A DNA stretch of 64,000 bases from Halorussus halophilus (GTDB taxonomy: Archaea; Halobacteriota; Halobacteria; Halobacteriales; Haladaptataceae), in the NCBI RefSeq assembly GCF_008831545.1, contig NZ_CP044523.1, forward strand, positions 992,001 to 1,056,000, read 5' to 3'. How positions within the stretch are numbered: position 1 is the stretch's first letter; each line of letters starts with the position of its first letter. Shown here piece after piece: positions 43,593 to 53,689 of this stretch. The position numbers and the translations under genes were made by a program. The notes under the pieces are model-generated. The model worked only from the letters and a program-made list of their open reading frames with translations, was not told the origin of the DNA and made no database searches.

Positions 43593-43758
43593 ATAGTGCA
43601 CTCACCGCGAGCGAATGAGGCGCACTCTGCGCGCTTCGAAGCGAGTGGAGCAAGGAACCCGCAGAAGAGCGCGCGTAGCGCGCTCTGGCGCGGGTGACGC
43701 AGTGTATTTCATGAAAATTTTGCCAGGGAGAGCGCTACGCGCTCGACCGCAGCAAAAG
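43593..43758. repeat. Third-type hairpin-rich intergenic element
   Basis: The element has hairpins AGAGCGCGC-GTA-GCGCGCTCT (43666-43686) and GAGCGC-TAC-GCGCTC (43730-43744). The latter is nested inside pairing of AAATTTTGC (about 43714-43722) with GCAAAAGTT. Segments such as ACCGCGAGCGAATGAGG and GCAGCAAAAGTTTC resemble sequences I recall as common in haloarchaeal intergenic DNA. It differs from the L and R blocks. It separates the small membrane gene from the convergent cdc48. Confidence 0.6.
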
Positions 43759-43760
43759 TT

Positions 43761-46025
43761 TCACTGGAAGGTTCTGCCCAGTTGGTCCTCTTCCTGCTCG
43801 GGTTCGGCGCTCTCGAAGCGCTCTTCGATTTCGTCGTAGCGTTCTTTCGTCTCCTCGGTCACGCTGGCGTTGATTTCGTCCAGTGCTTGTTCGAAGTGCT
43901 CGGCACTGATGCGGACGTTCCCGACGCTCTCGCCGATGTCTTCGGGGTCCACGCTCGTGACGAACTCCCGACTCGCGGCCATCGCGGCCTCACGAGTAAG
44001 CGCCTCGATGTCGGCACCGACGAAGCCCTCGGTCTCCGCGGCGAGGAAGTCGAGGTCAACGTCCTCGGCCAGCGGCTTGTTGCGGGTGTGAACCTCGAAG
44101 ATCGCTCTGCGGGCGTCCTCGTCGGGCACCGGCACGTGGACGTGGCGGTCCAGACGACCCGGACGCAGGAGTGCGTTGTCGATGAGGTCCGGCCGGTTCG
44201 AGGTGGCGATGACGACCACGTCTTCGAGTTCTTCGAGGCCGTCGAGTTCCGTCAGCAGTTGCGAGACGACGCGCTCGCCGACCTGCGACCCGCCGCCGCT
44301 ACCACTGCCGCGCTCGGTAGCGATAGAGTCGATTTCGTCGAAGAACACCACCGTCGGGGCGTTCTCGCGGGCCTTGCTGAATACTTCCCGGACTCCTTTT
44401 TCGGACTCGCCGACCCACTTGCTGAGCAGTTCGGGACCCTTGATCGAGATGAAGTTGCTGTCGCTCTCGTTGGCGACGGCCTTCGCCATCAGGGTCTTGC
44501 CCGTGCCCGGTGGGCCGTACATCAGTACGCCCTTCGCGGCCTGCATGTCGAGTGCTTCGAACACCTCGGGGTAGTCCAGCGGCCACTGGATGGTCTCTCG
44601 GAGGCGCTCTTTGGTGTCTTCGAGGCCACCGACCTGCTCCCACGTCACGTCGGGGACTTCCACGAACACCTCGCGGAGCGCGGAGGGTTCGATGCCCTTT
44701 AGCGCCTCTTTGAAGTCCTTCTCGGTGACTTGTAGTTGGTCGAGTACGTCTGCCGGAATCTCCTCCGAATCGAGGTCGATTTCGGGACGGATGCGCCGGA
44801 GCGCGTTCATCGCCGACTCTTTGGCGAGGTTTTCGAGGTCGGCACCGACGAAGCCGTGGGTGTTGTCGGCGTACTCCTCTAGTTCGATGCCGTCCGCGAG
44901 GGGCATCCCGCGCGTGTGGACCTGCATGATTTCGAGGCGGCCGTCGCGGTCTGGCACACCAATCTCGATTTCGCGGTCGAAGCGACCGGGCCGACGGAGT
45001 GCGGGGTCCACGGCGTCCACGCGGTTCGTGGCGGCGATGACGGTGACTTCCCCGCGCTCTTCGAGGCCGTCCATGAGCGAGAGCAGTTGCGCGACGACGC
45101 GGCGTTCCACGTCGCCACCCGCCTCCTCACGTTTGGGCGCGATGGAGTCCAATTCGTCGATGAAGACGATTGCGGGGGCGTTCTGCTCTGCTTCCTCGAA
45201 CACCTCGCGCAGTTGCTCCTCACTTTCCCCGTAGTACTTGCTCATGATTTCGGGACCCGAGATGGTCTGGAAGTGCGCGTCGATTTCGTTGGCGACGGCC
45301 TTCGCCATCAGGGTCTTACCGGTGCCCGGCGGCCCGTGGAGCATGACGCCCTTCGGCGGGTCGATGCCCAACCTGCTGAACAGTTCGGGGTGGCGCATCG
45401 GCAACTCGATCATCTCACGAACTTGTTCGAGTTCGCCTTCGAGTCCGCCGATGTCCTCGTAGGTGACGCTCGGCGCGCCGTCACCACCGGTCGCACCGCC
45501 CGATGCGACCTCTTCGGCGGGGCGTTCGCTGATGTTGATGTCCGTCGAGTCGGTCACGACGACCGTGCCCTCGGGATTCGTCTCGGCGATCCTCAGCGGG
45601 ATGGACTGGCCAGAACCCATGCCCATCAGGCCGAAGCCAAATGGAACGTTCTGCCCTTTGGTAATCGCTTGCCCACTGAGTTTGTCGCGAATGTGGGGTG
45701 CGATGTTGCCCCGAATCTGGAGATTCTGGGGCAGTGCGATAGTGACCGTGTTCGCGGGTTTCACGTCCGCGGTGTCAATCGTCACTTTGTCGTCGATACC
45801 GACGCCCGCCTCTTGGCGGAGTTGGCCGTCGATGCGCACGACGCCGCGACCTTCGTCCTCGGGGTAGCCCGGCCAGACGCGAGCGACCGCGCGGCCCTGC
45901 TTTTTGCCCTCGATGACGATGTAGTCGCCGTTCTCGACGCCGAGTTCCTGCATCGACCGCCGGTCGATGGCGGCGAGTCCGCGCCCCGCGTCTTTTTGTT
46001 TAAGTGGTTTGACAGTAAGCTTCAT
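43761..46025 (-). CDS. cdc48: Cdc48/VCP-type AAA+ ATPase
   Basis: This 754-residue hexameric unfoldase has an N domain (1-180; double-psi barrel), a D1 ATPase with Walker A GPPGTGKT (231-238) and [10 protein letters not shown], and a D2 ATPase with a second GPPGTGKT (about 504-511) and [14 protein letters not shown] short acidic tail ends QLGRTFQ. Pore-loop residues and arginine fingers ([20 protein letters not shown]) are intact. It extracts and unfolds proteins, probably feeding the proteasome. Its ATG overlaps the stop of the upstream Hsp20-like gene by four bases. Confidence 0.95.
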   Translation of the reverse strand: MKLTVKPLKQKDAGRGLAAIDRRSMQELGVENGDYIVIEGKKQGRAVARVWPGYPEDEGRGVVRIDGQLRQEAGVGIDDKVTIDTADVKPANTVTIALPQNLQIRGNIAPHIRDKLSGQAITKGQNVPFGFGLMGMGSGQSIPLRIAETNPEGTVVVTDSTDINISERPAEEVASGGATGGDGAPSVTYEDIGGLEGELEQVREMIELPMRHPELFSRLGIDPPKGVMLHGPPGTGKTLMAKAVANEIDAHFQTISGPEIMSKYYGESEEQLREVFEEAEQNAPAIVFIDELDSIAPKREEAGGDVERRVVAQLLSLMDGLEERGEVTVIAATNRVDAVDPALRRPGRFDREIEIGVPDRDGRLEIMQVHTRGMPLADGIELEEYADNTHGFVGADLENLAKESAMNALRRIRPEIDLDSEEIPADVLDQLQVTEKDFKEALKGIEPSALREVFVEVPDVTWEQVGGLEDTKERLRETIQWPLDYPEVFEALDMQAAKGVLMYGPPGTGKTLMAKAVANESDSNFISIKGPELLSKWVGESEKGVREVFSKARENAPTVVFFDEIDSIATERGSGSGGGSQVGERVVSQLLTELDGLEELEDVVVIATSNRPDLIDNALLRPGRLDRHVHVPVPDEDARRAIFEVHTRNKPLAEDVDLDFLAAETEGFVGADIEALTREAAMAASREFVTSVDPEDIGESVGNVRISAEHFEQALDEINASVTEETKERYDEIEERFESAEPEQEEDQLGRTFQ

Positions 46026-46267
46026 TGGTTCACCGTAATAGTAAGGACGCCGTTAGTCATAAACGCTTCCGCCTCCCCCTTGGGGAGTTCCAGTTCTAGC
46101 TGACGGGAGTCCTCGTCCTCGAAGACGACGATTGCGGTGTCTTCGAGAATATCGACTGAAGCCTCTTCTTCGGTGGCACCGAAGTCGGCCACGATGACTT
46201 CCGCTTCGTCGTACTTGTAGTGGCGTGCGAAGACGTCTTCGCGCTCGCCAACCTGTTTCAATGACAT
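46022..46267 (-). CDS. Hsp20-like small protein (DUF7127 type)
   Basis: This 81-residue beta-sandwich-like protein has [31 protein letters not shown] (in parts), then [23 protein letters not shown]. The last segment matches the end of alpha-crystallin domains (NGVLTI), although the N- and C-terminal extensions of true Hsp20 are missing. It overlaps cdc48 by four bases, indicating translational coupling and a role as a partner or adaptor of the unfoldase. A TATA-like TTAAGTACTAG region lies upstream. Confidence 0.8.
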   Translation of the reverse strand: MSLKQVGEREDVFARHYKYDEAEVIVADFGATEEEASVDILEDTAIVVFEDEDSRQLELELPKGEAEAFMTNGVLTITVNQ

Positions 46268-46396
46268 CTTTGTCCTAACCTATGGTTAGGCGTTCTAGTA
46301 CTTAAATCTTTTCCTGGCGAATCACGTGACTGCGGTGGGGTTCTACCAAACGACGCAAATTGCGGTTCAGGCTGGAGGCAGACCTGACCTACCGGA

Positions 46397-46405
46397 CCTT
46401 TTTGT
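46397..46405 (+). promoter_or_regulatory. TATA-like box of the alpha/beta hydrolase gene
   Basis: CCTTTTTGT is centred 27-28 nt before the ATG at 46429, fixing this start and rejecting the longer frame from 46360. Confidence 0.55.
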
Positions 46406-46428
46406 CACACGCACGCGAACGCGAGGGC

Positions 46429-47205
46429 ATGGAAACGGTTACACACCACGGACGGACGACCGCGTACCGACTCGCCGACCGAGGCGGCGAGGAGTCCCCG
46501 TTGCTGTTCGTCCACGGGTCTGGCGGTACCCACGAAGTCTGGAAGGGCCAACTCGGTCGCCTGTCGAGCGACCGCCCGGTCGTCGCACTCGACTTGAGTG
46601 GCCACGGCGAGTCCGACGACATCGACGCCGACGCAGGCTACGAGACGCGCGCCGCCTACGTGGACGACGTGCTGGCCGTCGCCGAGGAGACAGACGCCGG
46701 GGTCCTCGTCGGCAACTCGCTCGGCGGTGCGGTCGCCCAGCAACTCGTCATCGAACGCGACCACGAGTTCGACGCGCTCGTGTTGGCGGGCACCGGCGCG
46801 AAACTCCCGGTGCTGGACGACCTCTTGGAGTGGCTTCAGTCGGACTTCGACCGCGCAATCGAGTTCCTCCACGGCCCGGACAGGCTCTTCCACGACGCCG
46901 ACTCGCGGTACGTCCAGCTATCGACCGAGTCGATGAAACGCGTCGGCCAGCGCACAACGCTCCGGGACTTCGTCTCGTGCCACGACTTCGACGTGCGCGA
47001 CAAATTAGAGGACATCGACGTGCCGACGCTCGCCGTCGTCGGCGAACACGACCACCTCACGCCGCCGGAGTACCACGAACGACTCGCTGCCGAAATCCCC
47101 GACTGCCGATATCGGGAGGTACTGGGCGCGGCTCATTTGGCCATGCTCGAAGAACCAGAAGGGTTCAACACGGCGATTCGGGAGTTTCTGGACGACTTGG
47201 AGTGA
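46429..47205 (+). CDS. Alpha/beta hydrolase
   Basis: This 258-residue hydrolase has oxyanion-hole motif LLFVHGSGGTHEVW (from about residue 25), nucleophile elbow GNSLGG (Ser near 98), catalytic Asp in VVGEHDHLTPP and His in GAAHLAMLEEP. A helical cap lies between about residues 125 and 190. It resembles generic esterase/haloperoxidase-type hydrolases of the cytoplasm; the substrate is unknown. The mRNA is probably leaderless. Confidence 0.9.
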   Translation: METVTHHGRTTAYRLADRGGEESPLLFVHGSGGTHEVWKGQLGRLSSDRPVVALDLSGHGESDDIDADAGYETRAAYVDDVLAVAEETDAGVLVGNSLGGAVAQQLVIERDHEFDALVLAGTGAKLPVLDDLLEWLQSDFDRAIEFLHGPDRLFHDADSRYVQLSTESMKRVGQRTTLRDFVSCHDFDVRDKLEDIDVPTLAVVGEHDHLTPPEYHERLAAEIPDCRYREVLGAAHLAMLEEPEGFNTAIREFLDDLE

Positions 47206-47273
47206 GTAGTGGAGAAGATAAGTTCACAATATACGTAAACTACATACGGACCTGACTCGTAGCGACAGCTACG

Positions 47274-47861
47274 ATGACAGGCCAACTACTCGCCACTGGG
47301 TCGCCCGTTCCTACACACGTCGTCGCAGAGAGTTCTGACCAGCACGACATCGACCAGTCAGAACTCGCCGACGCACTGGCGACGATTTACGAGGACCTGC
47401 TGGACGGTGGCGACGCTATTCTCCAGCACTACGCCGCGGAGAACCCCGACCGACCGCCGGTCGTCACCGAACAGGGACTCACCGAAGTCATCTACGTCGA
47501 TTCCGCACAGTGGGACCAGATGGCCAAACGGTTGGAGTTCTCCGAGGAACTCCGTGAAGCCGCGATGACTGCGCACGCCGAGTACGCCCGCGAAGTCGAT
47601 GAAAACGGCGATAGCGAACGGGAATCGGACGAGTCCGATTCGCTCCACGCGCTCGTGATGCCCTCCCGGACGGTCGCCGAACTGGTACGGGCGGGACTCT
47701 CGGACCGACAAGCCACGGTCCAGACGCTCCGGATGGCCGGACACACCCAAGAGCAAATCGGCGACGAACTCGGCATGCAAGTCGGGACGGTCAAATCTCA
47801 CTGTGGTCGCATCGACCAGAAAGTTCGAAATGCGGAGCGACTCCTCGAACTCGTCGAGTAG
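47274..47861 (+). CDS. HTH protein with sigma-region-4-like domain
   Basis: This 195-residue protein has an N-terminal part helical and acidic (about 25-130; DALATIYEDLLDGGDAILQHYA). It contains VIYVDSAQWDQMAKRLEFSEELREAAMTAHAEYAREV (in parts). The C-terminal 50 residues form a clear helix-turn-helix: LSDRQATVQTLRMAGHTQEQIGDELGMQVGTVKSHCGRI (in parts), like LuxR or sigma region 4. It is probably a transcription regulator; targets are unknown. It stands alone. Confidence 0.78.
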   Translation: MTGQLLATGSPVPTHVVAESSDQHDIDQSELADALATIYEDLLDGGDAILQHYAAENPDRPPVVTEQGLTEVIYVDSAQWDQMAKRLEFSEELREAAMTAHAEYAREVDENGDSERESDESDSLHALVMPSRTVAELVRAGLSDRQATVQTLRMAGHTQEQIGDELGMQVGTVKSHCGRIDQKVRNAERLLELVE

Positions 47862-47968
47862 CGATTCCGTTGCTCGGTCGTCGCCCGCGCCCCCTCGTTC
47901 TCACGAGACGAGAGCGACCCTCGCTGGTTATATCGACTCGTGTCGTTCACTTTGTCGGTGACACATTC

Positions 47969-48634
47969 ATGGGGGAGACTACAACGTACGACCGCACTGC
48001 TCAGATACTCGGCGAAACGACTGCGGTGAACCAGCGACGCGCGGGAATACTTTTTATCGCGCTCGCTGCCCAGTTCATGACGATACTCATGCTCGCGGCG
48101 GCGATAGCTCCGAACTACGACTTCGGCGGCGGCGCAATCAGTGACCTCGGTGTCGTCCCCGAGACTGCACTCCTGTTCAACGTCTCGCTGGTCGCCGTCG
48201 GCGTCTTGAACTTGCTCGGCGGCTACTTCTTCTACCGAACGCACGGCGCGCGGTGGATTCTGGCCGTCTTCGCGCTCGCGGGTCTCGGAGCAGTCGGTGC
48301 TGGCCTATTCCCGCTCGACACCGGCGGACTCCACGGTCTGTTCGCGCTCCTCGCGTTCCTGTTCTTCAACGTGCAGGCGCTCGCCAGCGCGACGCGCCTC
48401 TCCGGCGCGATGAGGGCCATGTCGATACTCGCGGGCGGGGTCGGTCTCGTCTTCGTCGTCCTGATGGCAATTGGTGACGCCGGAAACGCGGCGGCGTTCG
48501 GACCCATCGGACACGGCGGGACCGAACGGATGATAGTCTACCCGGTGATGCTGTGGCTGGTCGCATTCGGTGGGTATCTGTTGGGTGCGCCAGAGACTAC
48601 GGTGGCCGAGAAGGAAGACGCGACTGCTCAGTAG
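47969..48634 (+). CDS. DUF998-family membrane protein
   Basis: This 221-residue integral membrane protein has six hydrophobic helices and family motifs PNYDFGGGAISDLG, LNLLGGYFFYRT and GLFPLDTGGLHGLFALLAF. DUF998 proteins are widespread and uncharacterised; some resemble Frag1/DRAM. The ATG at 47969 follows TTATATCG (about 47929) by some 38 nt, so a short leader is likely. The last seven bases overlap the convergent panB. Confidence 0.85.
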   Translation: MGETTTYDRTAQILGETTAVNQRRAGILFIALAAQFMTILMLAAAIAPNYDFGGGAISDLGVVPETALLFNVSLVAVGVLNLLGGYFFYRTHGARWILAVFALAGLGAVGAGLFPLDTGGLHGLFALLAFLFFNVQALASATRLSGAMRAMSILAGGVGLVFVVLMAIGDAGNAAAFGPIGHGGTERMIVYPVMLWLVAFGGYLLGAPETTVAEKEDATAQ

Positions 48635-49443
48635 ATGTCGTCTATCTCGTCTTCACTGTAACTGTGCGCTTCGGCGGGGAACTCGCCCGACTCGACGGCG
48701 TCGCGGAACCCCGTTATCGCACGCTCCATCTCGCTTTTCACGTCCGCGAACTGCTCGGAGAAGTACGGACTCCGGTCGCTCAGACCCATGATGTCGTTGA
48801 GGACCAGCACTTGCCCGTCGGTGTCTGGGCCTGCACCTATGCCGATGGTCGGGATGTCGATGGCGTCGGTAATCTGGGAAGCGACGTTCGCCGGGACGTG
48901 TTCGAGGACGAGCGAGAAGGCTCCGGCCTCCTCGTGGGCCTTCGCCAGTTCCAGCATCTCGCTCGCGCTCTCCTCGTCGGTGCCCTGCCGGAAGTAGCCG
49001 CCGAGTTGATTCACACGCTGAGGTGTCAGTCCGAGGTGCGCCATCACGGGGATGCCCAGCTCTACGAGCCGTTGGGTCAACTCGACGGTGTGGGGGCCGC
49101 TCTCTAACTTGACGGCGTTCGCGTCGGCTTCCTTGAGCATCGTCCCGCAGTGTTCGATGGCATCGGCTTCGTCCACGCCGTAGCTCAGGAAGGGCATGTC
49201 CGCCACGACCATCGCGTCCTCTGTCGCACGAGCGACTGCCGCGGTTCGACTCTGCATCTCATCGACAGTGACTGGGAGCGTCGAGTCGTAGCCCAACACG
49301 GCGTTGCCCATGCTGTCGCCGACGAGAATCACGTCTACGTCCGCCTCGTCTACGATTGCGGCGGTCGGCGCGTCGTACGCGGTCAGCATCGTAATCGGTT
49401 CCTCGCCCGCCATCGCCGCGAGGTCCTGAACGGTCGTCGCCAT
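48628..49443 (-). CDS. panB: 3-Methyl-2-oxobutanoate hydroxymethyltransferase
   Basis: This 271-residue TIM barrel transfers a hydroxymethyl group from methylenetetrahydrofolate to ketoisovalerate, giving ketopantoate for coenzyme A. Conserved stretches are MLTAYDAPTAAIVDEADVDVILVGDSMGN (in parts), VVADMPFLSYG, AVKLESG, PVMAHLGLTPQ, GIGAGPDTDGQVLV and DIMGL, with the Mg-binding Asp in VGDSMG. I chose the ATG at 49443 (MATTVQDLAAM). It shares a folate one-carbon link with glycine cleavage elsewhere in the window. Confidence 0.95.
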   Translation of the reverse strand: MATTVQDLAAMAGEEPITMLTAYDAPTAAIVDEADVDVILVGDSMGNAVLGYDSTLPVTVDEMQSRTAAVARATEDAMVVADMPFLSYGVDEADAIEHCGTMLKEADANAVKLESGPHTVELTQRLVELGIPVMAHLGLTPQRVNQLGGYFRQGTDEESASEMLELAKAHEEAGAFSLVLEHVPANVASQITDAIDIPTIGIGAGPDTDGQVLVLNDIMGLSDRSPYFSEQFADVKSEMERAITGFRDAVESGEFPAEAHSYSEDEIDDIY

Positions 49444-49519
49444 GGCTGGTTCTCTCACGCCCGCGATTAAACGTGTTCGGTTCGGAGACGTATCGTCCGG
49501 TTCGAGACGCCCCGTCCGC

Positions 49520-51067
49520 TCAGAACAGCGAGGTTAACAAGTCGATAGTACCCCAGAACAGCGTCGTCACGAGTGCACCCAAGAATCCGAGGACGCCCGT
49601 ACCGGACACCGGACTCGTGCCGACGAACTCCTCGACGCTGTCGGGAATCCAGTCGCCGTCGGTGTCGATTTTCGTGGGGTCGCTTCCCAACTCTCGTTCG
49701 CGGCCGTCGTCGAGTTGGTCGTAGTCGCTGTCACTCTTGAACGGGTGACTACCGAGATGGCGCTCGGCGTCGTTTCTGAGTCCGTCTCCGTCCGGGTCGC
49801 CAGTCTCCCCGAGCGTGTAGGTGTACGGCGAGTTCGGAACCGGCGCGAGTCGTTCTTCGTAGAGGTACGGCCGGAGCCACGCCGAGAGGTCGCGCCCGGC
49901 GACTGCCTCGACGGCCCGCTGGAAGTCGCTGGTCGAGAGCCGACCGCTACTGTCCTCGGCTCGTTCGTTCAGTCGCCGGAAGACGGCAGTGAGAGTCTTC
50001 GAACCGTTCGTTTCAGTCCGAATCCTCGCGTCGAGTGCCGCCAGCAAGCGCGCGCCCTGTTGGTACGGCGTTCGGGCAGACGGCCACGACTCCGGGCGGG
50101 CAAGCGTCGCAGTCGGCGTCTCGACGTCTCGAATCGTCCCCGCCGCCTCGCCGTACAGCGAGGGCTTCTCGTGGATGGTCAACACTGCCGCGTAGTAGGT
50201 CGCGCTTGCCTCGGTGAACCAGCGGAACTCCGAGGTGGTCCGGAACTGCTGGCGAGTGTGGACGAACTCGTGGACCCACGGGTTGTTGGCGTCGATGTCG
50301 GCGTCGTCACGCACCCAGAAACTCTGGCCGAACGCTTGCCCGCCGACGCTCGTCTCGATACCCTCGGAGGGGAGGACGAACGCGGTCACGGTCCCTTCGC
50401 TCGCTCCCGAATCGAAGGCAGTGCTGGCGTCGGTCAGCGTCTCCAGTGCGGTGTCTCGACTCACGTCTACGCTCGCCTCGTGGGGGACGACCAGTCGGAA
50501 CGTCGTCCCGCCTGCGTTCTGGGTCGCCATCTCGACCGGACCGAAGTACGCCATCTGTGCAGTTGCGATGCCCTCACTGGCGAGCGCCGTCGTCCGTTCG
50601 ACGCTCGGCTCGCCACCGGTGTACGACCAACTCACTGCCGGTCGGGGTATCTTGAGGAACGTCCAGTTCTCGCGAGAAATCGCCGACTTCCAGGGTCCGA
50701 ACTGCTCGCTCGTGGGCGAGAGTTGTAATCGAATCTTCGGCGCGTCGGTCCGCTCGTCCCACGTGAGGCGTTGTCCGGACCGCTCGAAGCCGGTGACAGA
50801 GACGATACTGGCGTCGTTGTGCGGGAACTGGACGCCCAAGCCGTGGACGTTCGACGGCAAGTCGTAGCTGTAGGTGAGCGTCACGCCGCCGTTTGTCCGC
50901 TCGACGTGGACCTGTTCGGTGACCGTCGGGTTCGACTGCGAGACTGTCTCGGCGGTCGTTGCGGAGGTCGGCGTCGCTGGCGTCGCCGCCGAAACGGGGG
51001 CGAGAAGCGCCGAGACGACGGCTACCAGTGTGAGGAGACGGGCGAGGCGGGGACCGGGCACGTCCAC
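49520..51067 (-). CDS. Secreted membrane-anchored metallopeptidase-like protein
   Basis: Read from the GTG at 51067, the protein has 515 residues and begins with a signal peptide VDVPGPRLARLLTLVAVVSA. A large beta-rich N-terminal domain precedes the M1-like zinc site HEFVH (about 266-270), with the third ligand Glu in WFTEASATYYA about 19 residues later. Near the C-terminus, three thrombospondin-type-3 calcium loops (DPDGDGLRND, DSDYDQLDDG, DTDGDWIPDS) lead to a final hydrophobic anchor. The frame also opens at an ATG at 51148, but that extension is polar and basic. It is probably a cell-surface peptidase. Confidence 0.8.
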   Translation of the reverse strand: MDVPGPRLARLLTLVAVVSALLAPVSAATPATPTSATTAETVSQSNPTVTEQVHVERTNGGVTLTYSYDLPSNVHGLGVQFPHNDASIVSVTGFERSGQRLTWDERTDAPKIRLQLSPTSEQFGPWKSAISRENWTFLKIPRPAVSWSYTGGEPSVERTTALASEGIATAQMAYFGPVEMATQNAGGTTFRLVVPHEASVDVSRDTALETLTDASTAFDSGASEGTVTAFVLPSEGIETSVGGQAFGQSFWVRDDADIDANNPWVHEFVHTRQQFRTTSEFRWFTEASATYYAAVLTIHEKPSLYGEAAGTIRDVETPTATLARPESWPSARTPYQQGARLLAALDARIRTETNGSKTLTAVFRRLNERAEDSSGRLSTSDFQRAVEAVAGRDLSAWLRPYLYEERLAPVPNSPYTYTLGETGDPDGDGLRNDAERHLGSHPFKSDSDYDQLDDGRERELGSDPTKIDTDGDWIPDSVEEFVGTSPVSGTGVLGFLGALVTTLFWGTIDLLTSLF

Positions 51068-51177
51068 ACCATCGGACGCGGGACCGATGAACGTTCGGGT
51101 TGTCGGAATTCTCGCCGAACTCCTCGCCGCACAGCGCATCGTGCACATTTAAGCTCTGCGGGGCCTGCCTTCGAACT

Positions 51178-51423
51178 GTGCCAGAGCCAGTCGAGTCTCA
51201 CGACCCCGAAGGCGTCGATTACGGGTGGGTCATGCAGACGACCTTCGTCCTCACCATCGTCGTCGGCGCGCCAATCGTCGCCCTGCTCGCAGTTGCGACT
51301 GGCGTCTCGCTACCGACATGGGCCTCTCGGGTGTCGTTCGCGGTTCGGGTCGGCGCGCTCGTCTGGTTTATCGTGGCTGTGGGCGTGTTTCTGTACGCCC
51401 GAAAGGAAGAGAACGTGGCGTGA
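51178..51423 (+). CDS. DUF5822-type small membrane protein
   Basis: This 81-residue protein starts at a GTG about 28 nt after TATA-like ACATTTAAGC (51145-51154), hence leaderless. The N-terminus PEPVESHDPEGVDYGWVMQTTF is the conserved part of this haloarchaeal family. Two transmembrane helices (about 18-40 and 50-72) follow, with a charged tail RKEENVA. Function is unknown. It is divergent from the peptidase gene. Confidence 0.75.
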   Translation: MPEPVESHDPEGVDYGWVMQTTFVLTIVVGAPIVALLAVATGVSLPTWASRVSFAVRVGALVWFIVAVGVFLYARKEENVA

Positions 51424-51471
51424 GAGTGTTCGGGAACGTTTGGTCTGTTTCGAGAGACCTGGTTTCGGTTT

Positions 51472-51611
51472 GGCGCGCGCTGGCGTGACCTCGTGTCACG
51501 CCATCTCCGTGCGAGGGATGAGCGAATGGACGTGAGCGAATCGGCTGGGGAGGGTGTGGCTCTCGCGGTGCTGTGCGGGCGGTCTTCTAGGTATCGGGTG
51601 TAGCTAGCTTC
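51472..51611 (+). repeat. L-type hairpin element, copy 2
   Basis: It starts GGCGCGCGCTGGCG. Hairpin 1 is GGCGTGAC-CCTCGT-like loop-GTCACGCC (51482-51502), a stem unrelated in sequence to the hairpin in copy 1. GTGCGAGGGATGAGCGA follows, then the core TCGGCTGGGGAGGGTGTGGC from 51541, ending GTAGCTAGCTTC at 51612. Hairpin 2 is reduced to an imperfect fold here. An R copy follows 44 nt later in the same orientation. Confidence 0.8.
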
Positions 51612-51655
51612 GACTCTACCGACTTCGATGGCAAAAACCATGACACAGTAGTAAC

Positions 51656-51880
51656 CTCCTAGAAAGCCCCCGTGCGCTAACTCCCGCGACTTGCTGTCGT
51701 TCGAAAGACCCGACGGGTCTTTCGTGATGACGAGAGAGCGATGCTCTCTCGAACCACGCTCCTCACTGCGTTACGGTGCTTACTTCGTCGGGGTTCGTTT
51801 AGCGCACGGCCCCTTTCAGTCCCACCCTGTGGAATGGGTCGCCGGGCGTTTCCGATGGTTCGATTTACTGAGCGCGTTCT
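51656..51880 (+). repeat. R-type hairpin element, copy 3
   Basis: It starts ACCTCCTAGAAAGCCCCCG. The outer stem CCGTGCGCTAA (51670-51680) pairs with TTAGCGCACGG (51799-51809). Inside are two perfect hairpins, CGAAAGACCCG-A-CGGGTCTTTCG (51702-51724) and CGAGAGAGC-GAT-GCTCTCTCG (51731-51751). The hallmark CCCCTTTCAGTCCCACCC follows from about 51810. Together with the L copy it fills the 473-nt gap between the DUF5822 and HAD genes. Confidence 0.85.
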
Positions 51881-51896
51881 GTTCTATGTTTCCCCG

Positions 51897-52418
51897 CTAC
51901 ACCCACTCGAACTTCGTCCCCGCCCGCTCTGCGGTCGTCTCGTCGCTCTTCGAATCGCCAACGAACAGCACCTCTTCAGCTTCCACGCCCAGCTCCTCCA
52001 CGGCGGCCAACAACGCTCGCGGGTGCGGTTTCCGATGGGGCACAGTCCCGCGACCGACCACGCTTCCGACCTCGCCCATCAAGTCGTGCTTCTCCAGCGC
52101 GATTTCGACGGCGTCCTCGTGGTTCAGCGAACAAACTCCCACGGGGACATCACGCTCCCCCAACTCGTCCGCGAGTGGTAGTCTACTGGACTCGCGCGCG
52201 CCTTCGCGCTCTGCCTCCGCGATGAGTTCGTCGGCTTCCTCGCCGATTCCGGCGTCTTCGGCCGCCGAGAGCAACGTCCACGAACCCAGTGGCTCGGCGT
52301 CGATGCCCTCCGATTCGAGCAGTTCGGTCAGTCCGCGCTCGACGGCCTCCCAATCGACCGCGAGGCGGACCAGCGTTCCGTCCAAGTCGTAGACGACCGC
52401 AGACACGTCTCTCGTCAC
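51897..52418 (-). CDS. HAD-superfamily hydrolase
   Basis: Read from the GTG at 52418, this 173-residue protein has motif I VVYDLDGTLVRL (nucleophile Asp near residue 11), a small helical cap, motif II VCSLNHE, motif III lysine in HRKPHPRALL, and motif IV LFVGDSKSDETTAERAG (in parts). It is probably a small-molecule phosphatase. The GTG start has a pyrimidine-rich TATA-like TCCTTTGCG about 27 nt before it; an ATG at 52445 is the alternative. Confidence 0.82.
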   Translation of the reverse strand: MTRDVSAVVYDLDGTLVRLAVDWEAVERGLTELLESEGIDAEPLGSWTLLSAAEDAGIGEEADELIAEAEREGARESSRLPLADELGERDVPVGVCSLNHEDAVEIALEKHDLMGEVGSVVGRGTVPHRKPHPRALLAAVEELGVEAEEVLFVGDSKSDETTAERAGTKFEWV

Positions 52419-52469
52419 GAATTGGCGTAGGTGGAGGGTGCGCAAAGGAACTTCGGTCGAAAACGTCTG

Positions 52470-53597
<1,128 letters not shown>

Positions 53598-53689
53598 ACT
53601 CGCGTTGTTGAGGAGTGCGTGGAAAAAGTTGCCCCTTTTCCGGGCGGCCGCGGAACGGATTTTTGTCAGTTCGGCCGCTACTCTCTCGC

